Shown piece by piece: positions 26,401 to 34,347 of a stretch of 64,000 nucleotides of DNA (its first letter is position 1; the number at the start of each line of letters is the position of its first letter). Source of the stretch: Paraburkholderia lacunae (lineage in GTDB: Bacteria; Pseudomonadota; Gammaproteobacteria; Burkholderiales; Burkholderiaceae). The notes beneath the pieces are model-generated. The model was not told the DNA's origin. It was given only the letters and a program-made list of their open reading frames with translations, and did not search any database. The stretch lies in contig NZ_QHKS01000019.1 in the NCBI RefSeq assembly GCF_003353175.1, positions 64,501 through 128,500 on the forward strand, read 5' to 3'. A program made the translations under genes and the position numbers.

Positions 26401-27349
26401 GCAACGCAAGGCGCTACGGCCGCTACTGGTGCGTCCGCTGATGGCGGCGTATGCGGTGGTGATCCAGCCGGCCAGCGTCGAAGTCAACAAGGTGTGGAAT
26501 GCGCAGGTCTATCAGACCTTCCAGGGGTCGCTGGCGAACAAGTATCCGTTCTCGGGCGATGCGAAGGTCGAGGCCGGCGCCGGCGAAATCGCCCAGGTGT
26601 TCGGGCCGGACGGTGCGGTCGCGAAGTTCGTCGGCACCACGCTCGGGCCGCTCGCGGTGCGCCGCGGCGACACGCTCACCGCCCGCACGTGGGGCGATAT
26701 GGGTCTCGCGCTGACGCCCGACTTCACCAGCGGCTTCGCGCGCTGGGTGGCGCCGCTTGCCGGCGGAGCGGCGAGCGCGTCGGCACAAAGCTCGTCCGAG
26801 CCGCAGACCGTGTTCCAGATCCTGCCGCAGCCGAGCAGCGGCACCACGGAATACACGCTTGCGATCGACGGCCAGCAACTGCGTTACCGCAACACGCCGC
26901 CGCAGTGGACCAACTTCGTGTGGCCGAATCCGTCGGGTTCGCCGGGCGCGACGCTGAGCGCCACTACTTTCGACGGCCGCACGCTGCAACTGGTCAGCGA
27001 GCCGGGTCGTTACGGTCTTGAGAAGCTGATCAACTCGGCGCAGCGCAAGCGCCGTCCGGACGGCACCTTCGATCTGTCGTGGACGCAAGGCAACGTGACG
27101 GTGGCGGTCAGCATGCGCATCATCAGCACGTCGCAGGCATCGGGCGGCAGCGGCGATGCGCCACAACAACAGAGCCTGCGCGGCGTGCGGCTGCCGTCGT
27201 CGGTGGCGGATGTGAGCGCAGCGGGTAATTCGGTGAATGCAGTGGCCACGGGTGCAACGGGCGCTTCGCCCGCCACCGCGTCGGCTTCGCAAGCGGCACG
27301 GCCGGCCACGACCGCCGCCGCGGTTTCGAACACTGGGGGTGCGCAATGA
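23468..27349 (+). CDS. tssM: T6SS membrane complex protein TssM (IcmF)
   Basis: A 1293-residue inner-membrane protein forming the trans-envelope TssJLM channel. Two N-terminal helices (about 16-57) precede a cytoplasmic NTPase-like domain with an intact Walker A motif GNPAAGKSS (133-141). A third helix (about 437-457, FFGFVAVLALALGGW) leads to the large periplasmic region ending in the IcmF C-terminal beta domain (QILPQPSSG, YRNTPPQWTNFVWP). Full length for the family. Its stop overlaps the tagF start by 4 nt (ATGA), so the two are translationally coupled. Confidence 0.97.
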   Translation: MRRILNVLTHPRTLSIIGLLALAAILFIGADTLQIDLMWPAIILGAVVAVWLLVWLVRRLRARRANNRLGEMLEQQAEKQTETGPAPTPARQAELDVLRTRLVDAVKTIKTSKIGQVSGGSALYELPWYIVIGNPAAGKSSAVLNSGLQFPFADKNNAVIHGIGGTRNCDWFFTTEGILLDTAGRYSVHEEDRTEWLGFLGLLKRFRPKAPINGIIVTASIAELTSSKPEFAINLAKNLRQRVQELTEKLEVFAPVYVMFTKVDLITGFTEFFSGSDRHEYDRVWGATLPYEPDEKRDVVGLFDEHFEELYDGLKEISVAQMSINRGNKLSPGQLSFPLEFSTIKPALRAFLATLFESNPFQYKPIFRGFYFTSALQEGETNSAAATRIANRFGLSADSLPKPHSAFSKNGFFLRDLFSKVIFADRQTVKQFASPAKTRMRYATFFGFVAVLALALGGWTWSTIGNQQLADNVKADLDNVVRLQQNRNDLQSRLQAMDILEDRIDQLEQFRRDKPLAVSLGLYQGDRLEQHLLTEYYSGVRQILLDPVSQNLASFLKDVNAHPDQLAPLNRTPDAGAIPVSAHTAMAASGQGGLYSDASPANVEDAYNALKTYLMLSDKRHVETAHLTDQVARFWRGWLETNRGNMPRDEMIRSAERMITFYLSRVSDNDWPMIDQNLGLVDQTRENLRRVVRGMPARQRVYEEIKARASTRFAPMTIARIVGENNTVLVAGSYAIPGTFTREAWFQYVQPAIRDAATKELQAKDWVLNTSAHDDLTLEGSPEQIQKALVTMYKTEYAMHWQKFMQGIAVQSFGSFGQAVDAMNRLGDPQDSPIRKVLETAYDQTSWDNPSLFNAGLKRAQTGVTSWFKQWFSRAPTGQINANIDINGNPVEMPMGPIGQEFSALGRIVVTGDNGSMLKGYMDTLSKVRTRFNVIKNQGDPGPGARQLMQQTLDGSGSELGDSLKYVDEQMLTGLTDSQRKALRPLLVRPLMAAYAVVIQPASVEVNKVWNAQVYQTFQGSLANKYPFSGDAKVEAGAGEIAQVFGPDGAVAKFVGTTLGPLAVRRGDTLTARTWGDMGLALTPDFTSGFARWVAPLAGGAASASAQSSSEPQTVFQILPQPSSGTTEYTLAIDGQQLRYRNTPPQWTNFVWPNPSGSPGATLSATTFDGRTLQLVSEPGRYGLEKLINSAQRKRRPDGTFDLSWTQGNVTVAVSMRIISTSQASGGSGDAPQQQSLRGVRLPSSVADVSAAGNSVNAVATGATGASPATASASQAARPATTAAAVSNTGGAQ

Positions 27350-28338
27350 CGCAAACCGTGCAGGCGCAAATCGCCTTCTTCGGCAAGATTCCGTCGCGCG
27401 GCGACTTTGTAAAGAGCGTGCATAACCCGCAATTGCTGGCGACGCTCGACCGCTGGATCGCCGAAGCAATGGAATTGCTCACCGACGATCCGCGCTGGAA
27501 GATCGTCTACGAAAACGCCAGGCCGATGCACTTCGCGTTCCTCGGTTCGCGCAGCAAGCTGGCGATCGCCGGTCATATGGTGGCGAGTCACGACCAGTCG
27601 TCGCGGCGCTTTCCGTTTCTTGCCGCGACCGCTCTGGAAGTCGAGAAACCGCTGACGTTCCTCGCGCGCAGTCCGCTCGCGTTCGCGCGCCTGTGGTCTC
27701 GTGTCGCGTCGCAAATGAAGCCGTTGCTCGGCACCAGCGAGCCAGCCGGCGCCTTGCAGGCGCTCGGCGAAACGCAGGTGCCGATCGAAATCGGCGGGGG
27801 GCCGGGCAATCCGCACGACGGCACCTTCAACGATTTCGTCGAGCACCAGACGCTCGCCGGCCTCGAACAGATGCTGCTCGCGAGCGGTCATCCGGTGCGG
27901 CTGCGCGGCGCGATGCTGGCGCTCGGTTCGCTGCTGCGCCCGGTGATGCAAAGCGGCTCGTCGCATCTCGAACGCGGGCTGACGCTGCCGCTGCCGAACG
28001 ATCCGTTCTACCGCAGCCTGGTGGCCGCGTTCTGGCTCGAACTGATCGCACCGTTCGTGTCGCAGGCGGATTTCGAACTGGCGATTTTCATCGGCACGAT
28101 TGCCGAGCGCGAACGGCTCATCATCGGCTTTAACGGCGCGTCGGCCAAAACGCTGCACAGCGTGGTCGATCCGCAGGCGTACGCGGCCCATAACATCGAT
28201 ATCGACGATCCCGAGTGGATCGACGAACACGCGCAAAACGACCATGGCATCAGCAAGCTCGTCAGTTACCTCGACCAACCGCAACTGTCCCTGCGCGTCA
28301 GCATCGACACGTTCCGCGAAGCATTCACGGGAGAGTGA
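27346..28338 (+). CDS. tagF: T6SS-associated protein TagF
   Basis: A 330-residue cytoplasmic protein opening with the TagF signature AFFGKIPSRGDFVKS; further family motifs are FAFLGSRSKLAIAGHMVASHDQSSRRFPF and PNDPFYRSLVAAFWLEL. In Pseudomonas and Agrobacterium TagF represses T6SS assembly post-translationally, in a pathway opposed by PpkA/PppA. No PpkA, PppA or Fha gene is in this window, so any such partners would be elsewhere. It overlaps tssM by 4 nt and is 4 nt from the ompA-like gene. Confidence 0.93.
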   Translation: MTQTVQAQIAFFGKIPSRGDFVKSVHNPQLLATLDRWIAEAMELLTDDPRWKIVYENARPMHFAFLGSRSKLAIAGHMVASHDQSSRRFPFLAATALEVEKPLTFLARSPLAFARLWSRVASQMKPLLGTSEPAGALQALGETQVPIEIGGGPGNPHDGTFNDFVEHQTLAGLEQMLLASGHPVRLRGAMLALGSLLRPVMQSGSSHLERGLTLPLPNDPFYRSLVAAFWLELIAPFVSQADFELAIFIGTIAERERLIIGFNGASAKTLHSVVDPQAYAAHNIDIDDPEWIDEHAQNDHGISKLVSYLDQPQLSLRVSIDTFREAFTGE

Positions 28339-28342
28339 CACG

Positions 28343-29290
28343 ATGCTGAGCCACTCCACACGCATCGCCACGCTGCTAGCGGCGCTTCTGATCAGCGCCC
28401 TCGCCCATGCCGACAACGACGGCCCGGCGCGCGTCACGCCGGTCGACAACAGCGGCATGGCGATTCGCACGACGATTTTGCCGGCGCAGGCTTCGGCGTC
28501 GTCGGGCAACGCAACGCCAGGTCTTGCCGCGGCCAGCGGCTCGACGGGGGCGGGCACCGGCGCGATCAGCGCGGCGCCGGCGCCTGCCAATGCGGCGCCG
28601 GGCCAGGTGGTGGTCGGCGGCAAGGTGCCGGATGAAGCAACCAAGGCGGCTGTGCTGGCGAAGCTGCGCGACACCTATGGCGCGGCCAACGTGGTCGACC
28701 AGATCGAAATCGCCGATGTGGCGACGCCGCCGAACTGGTCCACCAATGTGCAAAAGCTGATCGGCCCGCAGTTGAAGCAGATCAGCAAAGGCCAGTTGAA
28801 GATCGACGGCACCCAGATCGACGTGAAAGGCGAAGTGCATAACGAATCGCAGCGCCAGCAACTCGCGAGCGATATGGCGAACGCGCTGAATCCGACCTAC
28901 ACGATCAAGAACGGCCTGCGCGTGAGCGCATCCGAACAGGGCCTGCTCGATCAAACCCTGGCGAATCGCACGATCGAGTTCGAAACCGGCAGCGCGACGC
29001 TCACGCCGCAAGGCCGCGCGATTCTCGATCAGATGGCCGCGGTGCTGCAGAAGATGACGACCAGGACGGTGGCGATCATCGGCCACACGGACAATGCGGG
29101 TAATCGCACGTCGAATATCGCGCTGAGCCAGGCGCGTGCGGATGCGGTGAAGGGTTATCTGGTCGCCAGGGGCATTGCACCCCAGCAGATGACCACGACC
29201 GGCGTCGGCCCGGATCAGCCCATCGCATCGAACGATACGAACGATGGGCGGGCGAGAAATCGGCGCATCGAGTTTCGCGCCGGGTCTTGA
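28343..29290 (+). CDS. OmpA-family peptidoglycan-binding protein of the T6SS (TagN-like)
   Basis: A 315-residue periplasmic or outer-membrane protein. The signal peptide is STRIATLLAALLISALAHA, followed by a Gly/Ala-rich linker, a BON-like region (VVGGKVPDEATKAAVLAKL) and a C-terminal OmpA domain (about 205-315) with IEFETGSATLTPQG, GHTDNAGN and NRRIEFR, the residues that grip diaminopimelate. The cluster's TssL lacks its own OmpA domain, so this protein probably anchors the membrane complex to the cell wall. Last gene of the tssM-tagF operon; a strong terminator follows. Confidence 0.88.
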   Translation: MLSHSTRIATLLAALLISALAHADNDGPARVTPVDNSGMAIRTTILPAQASASSGNATPGLAAASGSTGAGTGAISAAPAPANAAPGQVVVGGKVPDEATKAAVLAKLRDTYGAANVVDQIEIADVATPPNWSTNVQKLIGPQLKQISKGQLKIDGTQIDVKGEVHNESQRQQLASDMANALNPTYTIKNGLRVSASEQGLLDQTLANRTIEFETGSATLTPQGRAILDQMAAVLQKMTTRTVAIIGHTDNAGNRTSNIALSQARADAVKGYLVARGIAPQQMTTTGVGPDQPIASNDTNDGRARNRRIEFRAGS

Positions 29291-29313
29291 GCTATTGCTT
29301 GCGCGGCGCGTTT

Positions 29314-29350
29314 AAACAAAAAAACCTGGCTTGCGTGCCAGGTTTTTTTT
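29314..29350. terminator. Bidirectional intrinsic terminator between ompA-like gene and tssA
   Basis: Stem AACCTGGC / GCCAGGTT with a 6-nt loop, flanked by an A-run on the left and TTTTTTTT on the right. It terminates the rightward tssM operon and the leftward tssB-tssA operon, which converge here. Confidence 0.92.
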
Positions 29351-29372
29351 GTTTGCTTCCGAATCGAACGTT

Positions 29373-30476
29373 TTAGTTTTTCTCGTCGGGCTTGACCCCC
29401 AACAGCTCGCGAATATGCGCGAGCGACCCATCGTCTTTCACGACCGAGGACAGCCACTGATGCAAAGGCATATCCGCGCATTCCGCCGCCTTGTCAGCAA
29501 GATAAGCGGCCGGATTATGCGGCTCCGTGCTGCGAAAGAACCTGGCCACCGCGCGCAATTGGGCGACTGCCTGCGCACGGCTGTGGATTCCTGCAATCGG
29601 ACTGCTCGGCATGGTCGCCGACACGGGCTCCTCGCGTTGCAGTGACGTCTTGAAGGTGGGCTCGGCGCGCTCGTGCTCCTCCGGTTTCGGTGCTTTCGGC
29701 GGCGCCGCTTCCGCACTCACGCCCAACTCGCGTGCGAAGCGCTCGGCCAAACGATAGACGCTGTCGTACGCGTCCTTGGCCTGACGGAAGCTCGGCGCGG
29801 AATCCGCAGCGCGCCGGTCCAGCTCCTGTTCGAGCGCGAGCATCGCCGCTTCGAACGCTTTCAGATCGACCAGCAATGCCGCATAAAACGCAGGCGGTGT
29901 GGCGCGTTTCGAAGCCTCGATCAGCTCGATCGACGGCTTGCCGCGCGCGATATCGTCGGCGTGGTCCGGATCGCGTTTGACCGCTTGCGCGACATGCGTG
30001 GCGACGTCCCAATCGATCGTGCTGTACGAATTGCCTTGCGATGAAGTCAGCGGCATCGCGCGCAGCAGTTCGCCGGTGCGCCCGACCAGCCACGCGACGT
30101 TGCCGAGACGGTATTCGGTATCGTCGCCCTCAGGCAGCGGATGCACATGATCCCAGTAGCGTTCGCTCAGCCCGGTCAGCAACGCATAACCTTGCGTGAG
30201 ACCGGTCACGCCCTCTTCGATCGCGAGCGCTTCGGTCAGCCACACGGCCAGACGCAAATCCTTGGTCTGCGTTTGCAGCAGGCTGCTACAGCGTTCGACG
30301 ACGAACGGCCAGTCGGCCTCTTTGATATCCGTGACCCATTCGCCCTGATCCAGCGACGGATCTTCGAAACGGCGCGCGTGCTGGATCGCATCGAAATCGG
30401 CCGAAAACAGCAAATCTTCGCCGCACGGCGAGGATTCATTGATCGGAGCGAGCAGCGTACTCAGGTTGGTCGGCAT
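29373..30476 (-). CDS. tssA: T6SS baseplate/sheath cap protein TssA
   Basis: A 367-residue TssA. The N-terminal ImpA_N domain is clear (SSPCGEDLLFSADFDAI, EGVTGLTQGYALLTGLSERYWDHVHP); a variable middle helical region and a C-terminal domain with GIHSRAQAVAQLRAVARFFRSTEPHNPAAYL follow. TssA proteins prime baseplate and sheath assembly. The start at 30476 (MPTNLSTLLAPI) is preferred over ATG 30488, although neither has a strong ribosome-binding site. Last gene of the leftward T6SS operon. Confidence 0.93.
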   Translation of the reverse strand: MPTNLSTLLAPINESSPCGEDLLFSADFDAIQHARRFEDPSLDQGEWVTDIKEADWPFVVERCSSLLQTQTKDLRLAVWLTEALAIEEGVTGLTQGYALLTGLSERYWDHVHPLPEGDDTEYRLGNVAWLVGRTGELLRAMPLTSSQGNSYSTIDWDVATHVAQAVKRDPDHADDIARGKPSIELIEASKRATPPAFYAALLVDLKAFEAAMLALEQELDRRAADSAPSFRQAKDAYDSVYRLAERFARELGVSAEAAPPKAPKPEEHERAEPTFKTSLQREEPVSATMPSSPIAGIHSRAQAVAQLRAVARFFRSTEPHNPAAYLADKAAECADMPLHQWLSSVVKDDGSLAHIRELLGVKPDEKN

Positions 30477-30541
30477 GACAGAAAGCAATAAGTATCCAGT
30501 ACGGCATTAAAACAGATTGGCGGGCGCAACCGCACGCCTCT

Positions 30542-33217
30542 TTACACAACCGTGTATTCGAACTCACCCGCATCGCTCGCCCGTACTGCGATCCGCTCGA
30601 TCGCGGCGCCGTTCGCAATGCGCTGCAGCACCTGCTGCGCGACTTCAGGCAGGAGCGTGCCGTTCAGAATGTGATCGACATTGCGCGCGCCGGAATCCAC
30701 TTCGGTACAACGCGCGAGCACCGCGTCGACGAGCGATTCGTCCCATTCGAACACCGCCTTGTGATTCGATTCGATGCGGCGGCGAATCCGCTCCAGCTTC
30801 AACTCGATGATATCGGCGAGCACGTCGTCCGAAATCGGATAGTACGGCACCACTTTCAGGCGGCCGAGAAACGCCGGTTTGAACGCTTTGTACAACTGCG
30901 GGCGCAAGTTCTCGGCGAGTTCGTCAGTGTCCGGCAACTCTTCGGCGCTCTTGTTCAGGCACGCTTGCATGACCGCTTGCGAGCCGACGTTCGAGGTCAG
31001 AATGATGAGCGTGTTGCGGAAATCGATTTCGCGTCCTTCGGCGTCGTCCATCGTGCCCTTGTCGAACACCTGGAAGAACATTTCGAGCACATCCGGATGC
31101 GCCTTTTCGACTTCGTCGAGCAGCACCACCGAATACGGATTGCGCCGCACCGCCTCGGTCAGCACGCCGCCCTCGCCGTAACCGACATAACCCGGCGGCG
31201 AGCCCTTCAGGCCCGACACGCTGTGTGCTTCCTGATACTCGCTCATGTTGATCGTGACCATCTTGCGTTCGCCGCCGTACAACACATCGGCAAGCGCCAG
31301 CGCGGTTTCGGTCTTGCCGACACCCGACGGTCCGACGAACATGAACACGCCACGCGGTTTGTTCGGGTCTTCGAGATTCGCGCTGGCGGTGCGCACGCGC
31401 TGCGCGATCGCTTCGAGCGCATGGTCCTGACCGATCACGCGCGCGGCAAGCAGCGGCTGCAGGTTCAGCACGGTCTGGATTTCGTCCTTGACCATGCGGC
31501 CGAGCGGAATGCCGGTCCACGAGGCGACGATTTCGGCCACCACGTGAGCGTCGACCTGCAACGGCACCATCGGTTGACCGCCCTGCAATGCGTGCAATTC
31601 GGCGACGCGCATGGCAAGCGTTTCGCGCGCCTGCTGCGCCTTTTCCACCTGCCCGGCGTCCGCGCTGCTCACCCGCGCCGCGTCGATTTCCGCGCGCAAG
31701 CCGACGATCTCCGTGACCAGCGCGCGCTCCTTGTCGTAGCGCGCTTCGTCTTCGGCGAGAGCCTTGAGGTCCTCTTCTCGCAGACTGCGGAGTTCCGCGA
31801 GCCGCCCGTCGTGCAGCGCGCCGCTCGCCGCTTCGCGTTCCAGCGCGGCAATTTCAGCGTCGATACGTTCGAGCCGTTTTTTCGTGTCGTCGATGGCTGC
31901 GGGCGTCGAGCTATGCGCAAGCGCGACCTTCGCGCAGGCGGTGTCGAGCACGCTGATCGCCTTGTCCGGCAGCTGACGTCCGCTGATGTAGCGATGCGAC
32001 AGACGCACCGCTTCGGTAATCGCATCGTCGAGAACGCGGACGTTGAAGTGCTTTTCCATCAACGCCGCCATGCCGCGCAGCATCGCCGCTGCGAGCGTCT
32101 CGCTCGGCTCCTCGATCTTGACGACCTGGAAACGCCGCGCGAGCGCCGCGTCTTTTTCGAAGTACTTCTTGTACTCGCTCCAGGTGGTTGCCGCGATGGT
32201 GCGCAATTCGCCGCGCGCCAGGGCCGGCTTCAGCAGATTCGCCGCATCGTTCTGCCCGGCCTGGCCACCGGCGCCGATGATCGTATGCGCTTCGTCGATG
32301 AATAGAATGATCGGATGCGGGCTCTTTTTGACCTCGTCGATCACGTTCTTCAGACGGTTCTCGAATTCGCCCTTGACGCTCGCACCGGCTTGCAGCAGCC
32401 CCATATCGAGCACATGCAGTGCGACGCCTTTCAGCGGTGCGGGCACGTCGTCCGCTGCAATGCGCAGCGCGAGTCCTTCGACCACCGCCGTCTTGCCGAC
32501 ACCCGCCTCGCCCGTCATGATCGGATTGTTCTGCCGGCGGCGCATCAGAATATCCATGGTCTGGCGAATCTCGCCTTCGCGGCCGATCACCGGATCGATT
32601 TTGCCTTCGCGCGCACGTTGCGTGAGATTGCTCGTGTAAGTATCGAGGACGGGCGTTTTCGAAGGTGCGCCGGGCGTTGCATCGGCCGCCGCCGGGTTCC
32701 CGGCGCCTTCAGGCGCGTTCTCCGTTGCCTGGCTGCGTTCGACTTCACGCGACCCGGCGGTCAGCTCGTCGAACTTGTGCTTCAGATCCGTCACACGCAC
32801 ATCGCGCAGCAGCGGCGACATGCGCTCGGCAAACTGCGCGAGGTCCGGCGCGCTCAGCAGCGCCAGAAACAGATGCCCCGACCGAATCCGCCCGATCTGC
32901 GAATCGAGCGATGCAATCAGCCACGCCTGTTCGAGCAGGGCGATCAGATGCATCGAGAACACCGGGGTGCGCGTATTGCCGGTTTTCAACCGCTGCAACT
33001 CGCGCTCGAGATCGGCGCGCAGCGCGTGCGCATCGACCTTGCTCGCGCGCAGCACCAGCGCGACATCGCTCGCCGGTTCATCGAGCAGCGCCAGCAGCAG
33101 ATGTTCAAGGTCGACCTCATAGTGACCGCGCGCGAGACAATTGTTCGCCGCCAGCAAAGCCGCCTGCCGGCAGGTCGGATTCAGTTTGGCGATCAGGGTG
33201 TTGAGGGACGTGCTCAT
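30542..33217 (-). CDS. clpV: T6SS sheath-recycling AAA+ ATPase ClpV (TssH)
   Basis: An 891-residue Clp/Hsp100 ATPase that disassembles contracted TssBC sheaths. The start at 33217 (MSTSLNTLIAKLNPTCRQA) matches the family; upstream in-frame sequence is out-of-frame tssG. It has an N-terminal ClpN repeat domain, first AAA+ with Walker A GEAGVGKT (236-243) and Walker B LFIDEAHT, a coiled-coil middle domain (RLDAEIAALERE region) and second AAA+ with GPSGVGKTE (629-637) and LLDEVEKAHPDV. All motifs are intact. It lies 35 nt downstream of tssG. Confidence 0.97.
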   Translation of the reverse strand: MSTSLNTLIAKLNPTCRQAALLAANNCLARGHYEVDLEHLLLALLDEPASDVALVLRASKVDAHALRADLERELQRLKTGNTRTPVFSMHLIALLEQAWLIASLDSQIGRIRSGHLFLALLSAPDLAQFAERMSPLLRDVRVTDLKHKFDELTAGSREVERSQATENAPEGAGNPAAADATPGAPSKTPVLDTYTSNLTQRAREGKIDPVIGREGEIRQTMDILMRRRQNNPIMTGEAGVGKTAVVEGLALRIAADDVPAPLKGVALHVLDMGLLQAGASVKGEFENRLKNVIDEVKKSPHPIILFIDEAHTIIGAGGQAGQNDAANLLKPALARGELRTIAATTWSEYKKYFEKDAALARRFQVVKIEEPSETLAAAMLRGMAALMEKHFNVRVLDDAITEAVRLSHRYISGRQLPDKAISVLDTACAKVALAHSSTPAAIDDTKKRLERIDAEIAALEREAASGALHDGRLAELRSLREEDLKALAEDEARYDKERALVTEIVGLRAEIDAARVSSADAGQVEKAQQARETLAMRVAELHALQGGQPMVPLQVDAHVVAEIVASWTGIPLGRMVKDEIQTVLNLQPLLAARVIGQDHALEAIAQRVRTASANLEDPNKPRGVFMFVGPSGVGKTETALALADVLYGGERKMVTINMSEYQEAHSVSGLKGSPPGYVGYGEGGVLTEAVRRNPYSVVLLDEVEKAHPDVLEMFFQVFDKGTMDDAEGREIDFRNTLIILTSNVGSQAVMQACLNKSAEELPDTDELAENLRPQLYKAFKPAFLGRLKVVPYYPISDDVLADIIELKLERIRRRIESNHKAVFEWDESLVDAVLARCTEVDSGARNVDHILNGTLLPEVAQQVLQRIANGAAIERIAVRASDAGEFEYTVV

Positions 33218-33252
33218 GTCGTGCGATCCGGGTCCAGGTTCTATCGTTATGG

Positions 33253-34347
33253 TCAGTGAATCACGTGCAATTCGTAGCGGGCATCCGCGCGATCGCGGTC
33301 GGCTTCCCGGGTGCACAGGAACGCGTCCCAACCGAGGCGTGCGCCGTTGCCAAGAATGCTTGCGCCCACCTCTGCACGGCGCAACACCAGCGAGACCTCG
33401 TATTCGAGCGTCACGCCGGCGAGCAGCGTCAGCATACGTTCGAGCGCGACGGCGCGCTCGGCGCCGGGTAAGAAAGCTTCGTAGTTCTGTTTGTCGAGCG
33501 GTCCGATCACGAGCCGCGCGCGCATGTCGCGCTGCCAGACCCGTTCGCCCGCCAGCGCGGTGGCGCCGAGCGTCGCGTTGACGCTGCCGAGCACGGAGAG
33601 CTGATCGCGCGGCACGTCGTACCATTTGCCGACGAACTGCTCGACGCGCACCGGCATCTTGAAGTACTCCGACAGCGTGCGTTGCAGATACGCCGCCGAC
33701 ACCGGCCGATGCCGCGCGGCCAGTGCGTAGCCGGCAATCGCTTCGTCGAACAGCGCGCCGTCGCCGCTTTGCAGGCTGTTGCGCGTGTCGTCGTCGGCGA
33801 CGCCGGCCAACGCGAGCAACAGCGGCAGATAGCGTTCGTCGCGATCCAGTTCGTAATGAAACGGCAGCCGGTATTTCTTCCATGCCGCGTAAAACAGCGC
33901 GGTCGCGCGATTGGAAAATACATCGAAGAACTCGCGCGCCGCGCGATCGCGCCTGATCTGCTCGCGCTCGATGATCTGCTCGGTGTAATGCAACGGCAAT
34001 GCGCCCTGGCCACCAAGCAAACCGAAAAACGCCGGCGTGATATCGACCTTGCGAAGCGAACCGTCTGCGAGTGCGGCCGTGCGCTGCCGTTGCTCTTTCA
34101 GCGCTGCGCCTGTCTCGTCGTAAGACTGTGCGCTGTGAATTTCGCTCGGCGGAAACGACATCGACAGCGAATTGCGAAAGGCAATCCGCTGCGCGACGAT
34201 TTCGCCAGGACGTCCAGCACTTGACGGCGTTTGCTGCGCGAACCACTTCTCGAGAATCCGCACCGCCTGAAAAAACTCGAAGCGATGCGGTTCGTCGAGA
34301 AGCCGCTCGACTACGCCAGAATCGATTCGCCGCTGCGCGGTTTGCAT
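33253..34347 (-). CDS. tssG: T6SS baseplate protein TssG
   Basis: A 364-residue TssG (ImpH/VasB). The start at 34347 (MQTAQRRIDSGVV) has an ideal AGGAGG upstream. Family motifs are EPHRFEFFQAVRILEKWF, IAFRNSLSMSFPPSEI, FGLLGGQGALPLHYTE and ERMLTLLAGVTLEYEV. TssG and TssF form the baseplate wedge with TssE and TssK. Its 5' end overlaps tssF by 37 nt, indicating tight translational coupling and a fixed stoichiometry. Confidence 0.96.
   Translation of the reverse strand: MQTAQRRIDSGVVERLLDEPHRFEFFQAVRILEKWFAQQTPSSAGRPGEIVAQRIAFRNSLSMSFPPSEIHSAQSYDETGAALKEQRQRTAALADGSLRKVDITPAFFGLLGGQGALPLHYTEQIIEREQIRRDRAAREFFDVFSNRATALFYAAWKKYRLPFHYELDRDERYLPLLLALAGVADDDTRNSLQSGDGALFDEAIAGYALAARHRPVSAAYLQRTLSEYFKMPVRVEQFVGKWYDVPRDQLSVLGSVNATLGATALAGERVWQRDMRARLVIGPLDKQNYEAFLPGAERAVALERMLTLLAGVTLEYEVSLVLRRAEVGASILGNGARLGWDAFLCTREADRDRADARYELHVIH

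Noticed and set aside
30671..32305. 544-codon open frame opposite clpV
   Set aside because: Mirror frame of a GC-rich coding region; the opposite strand encodes an unmistakable ClpV with all AAA+ motifs.
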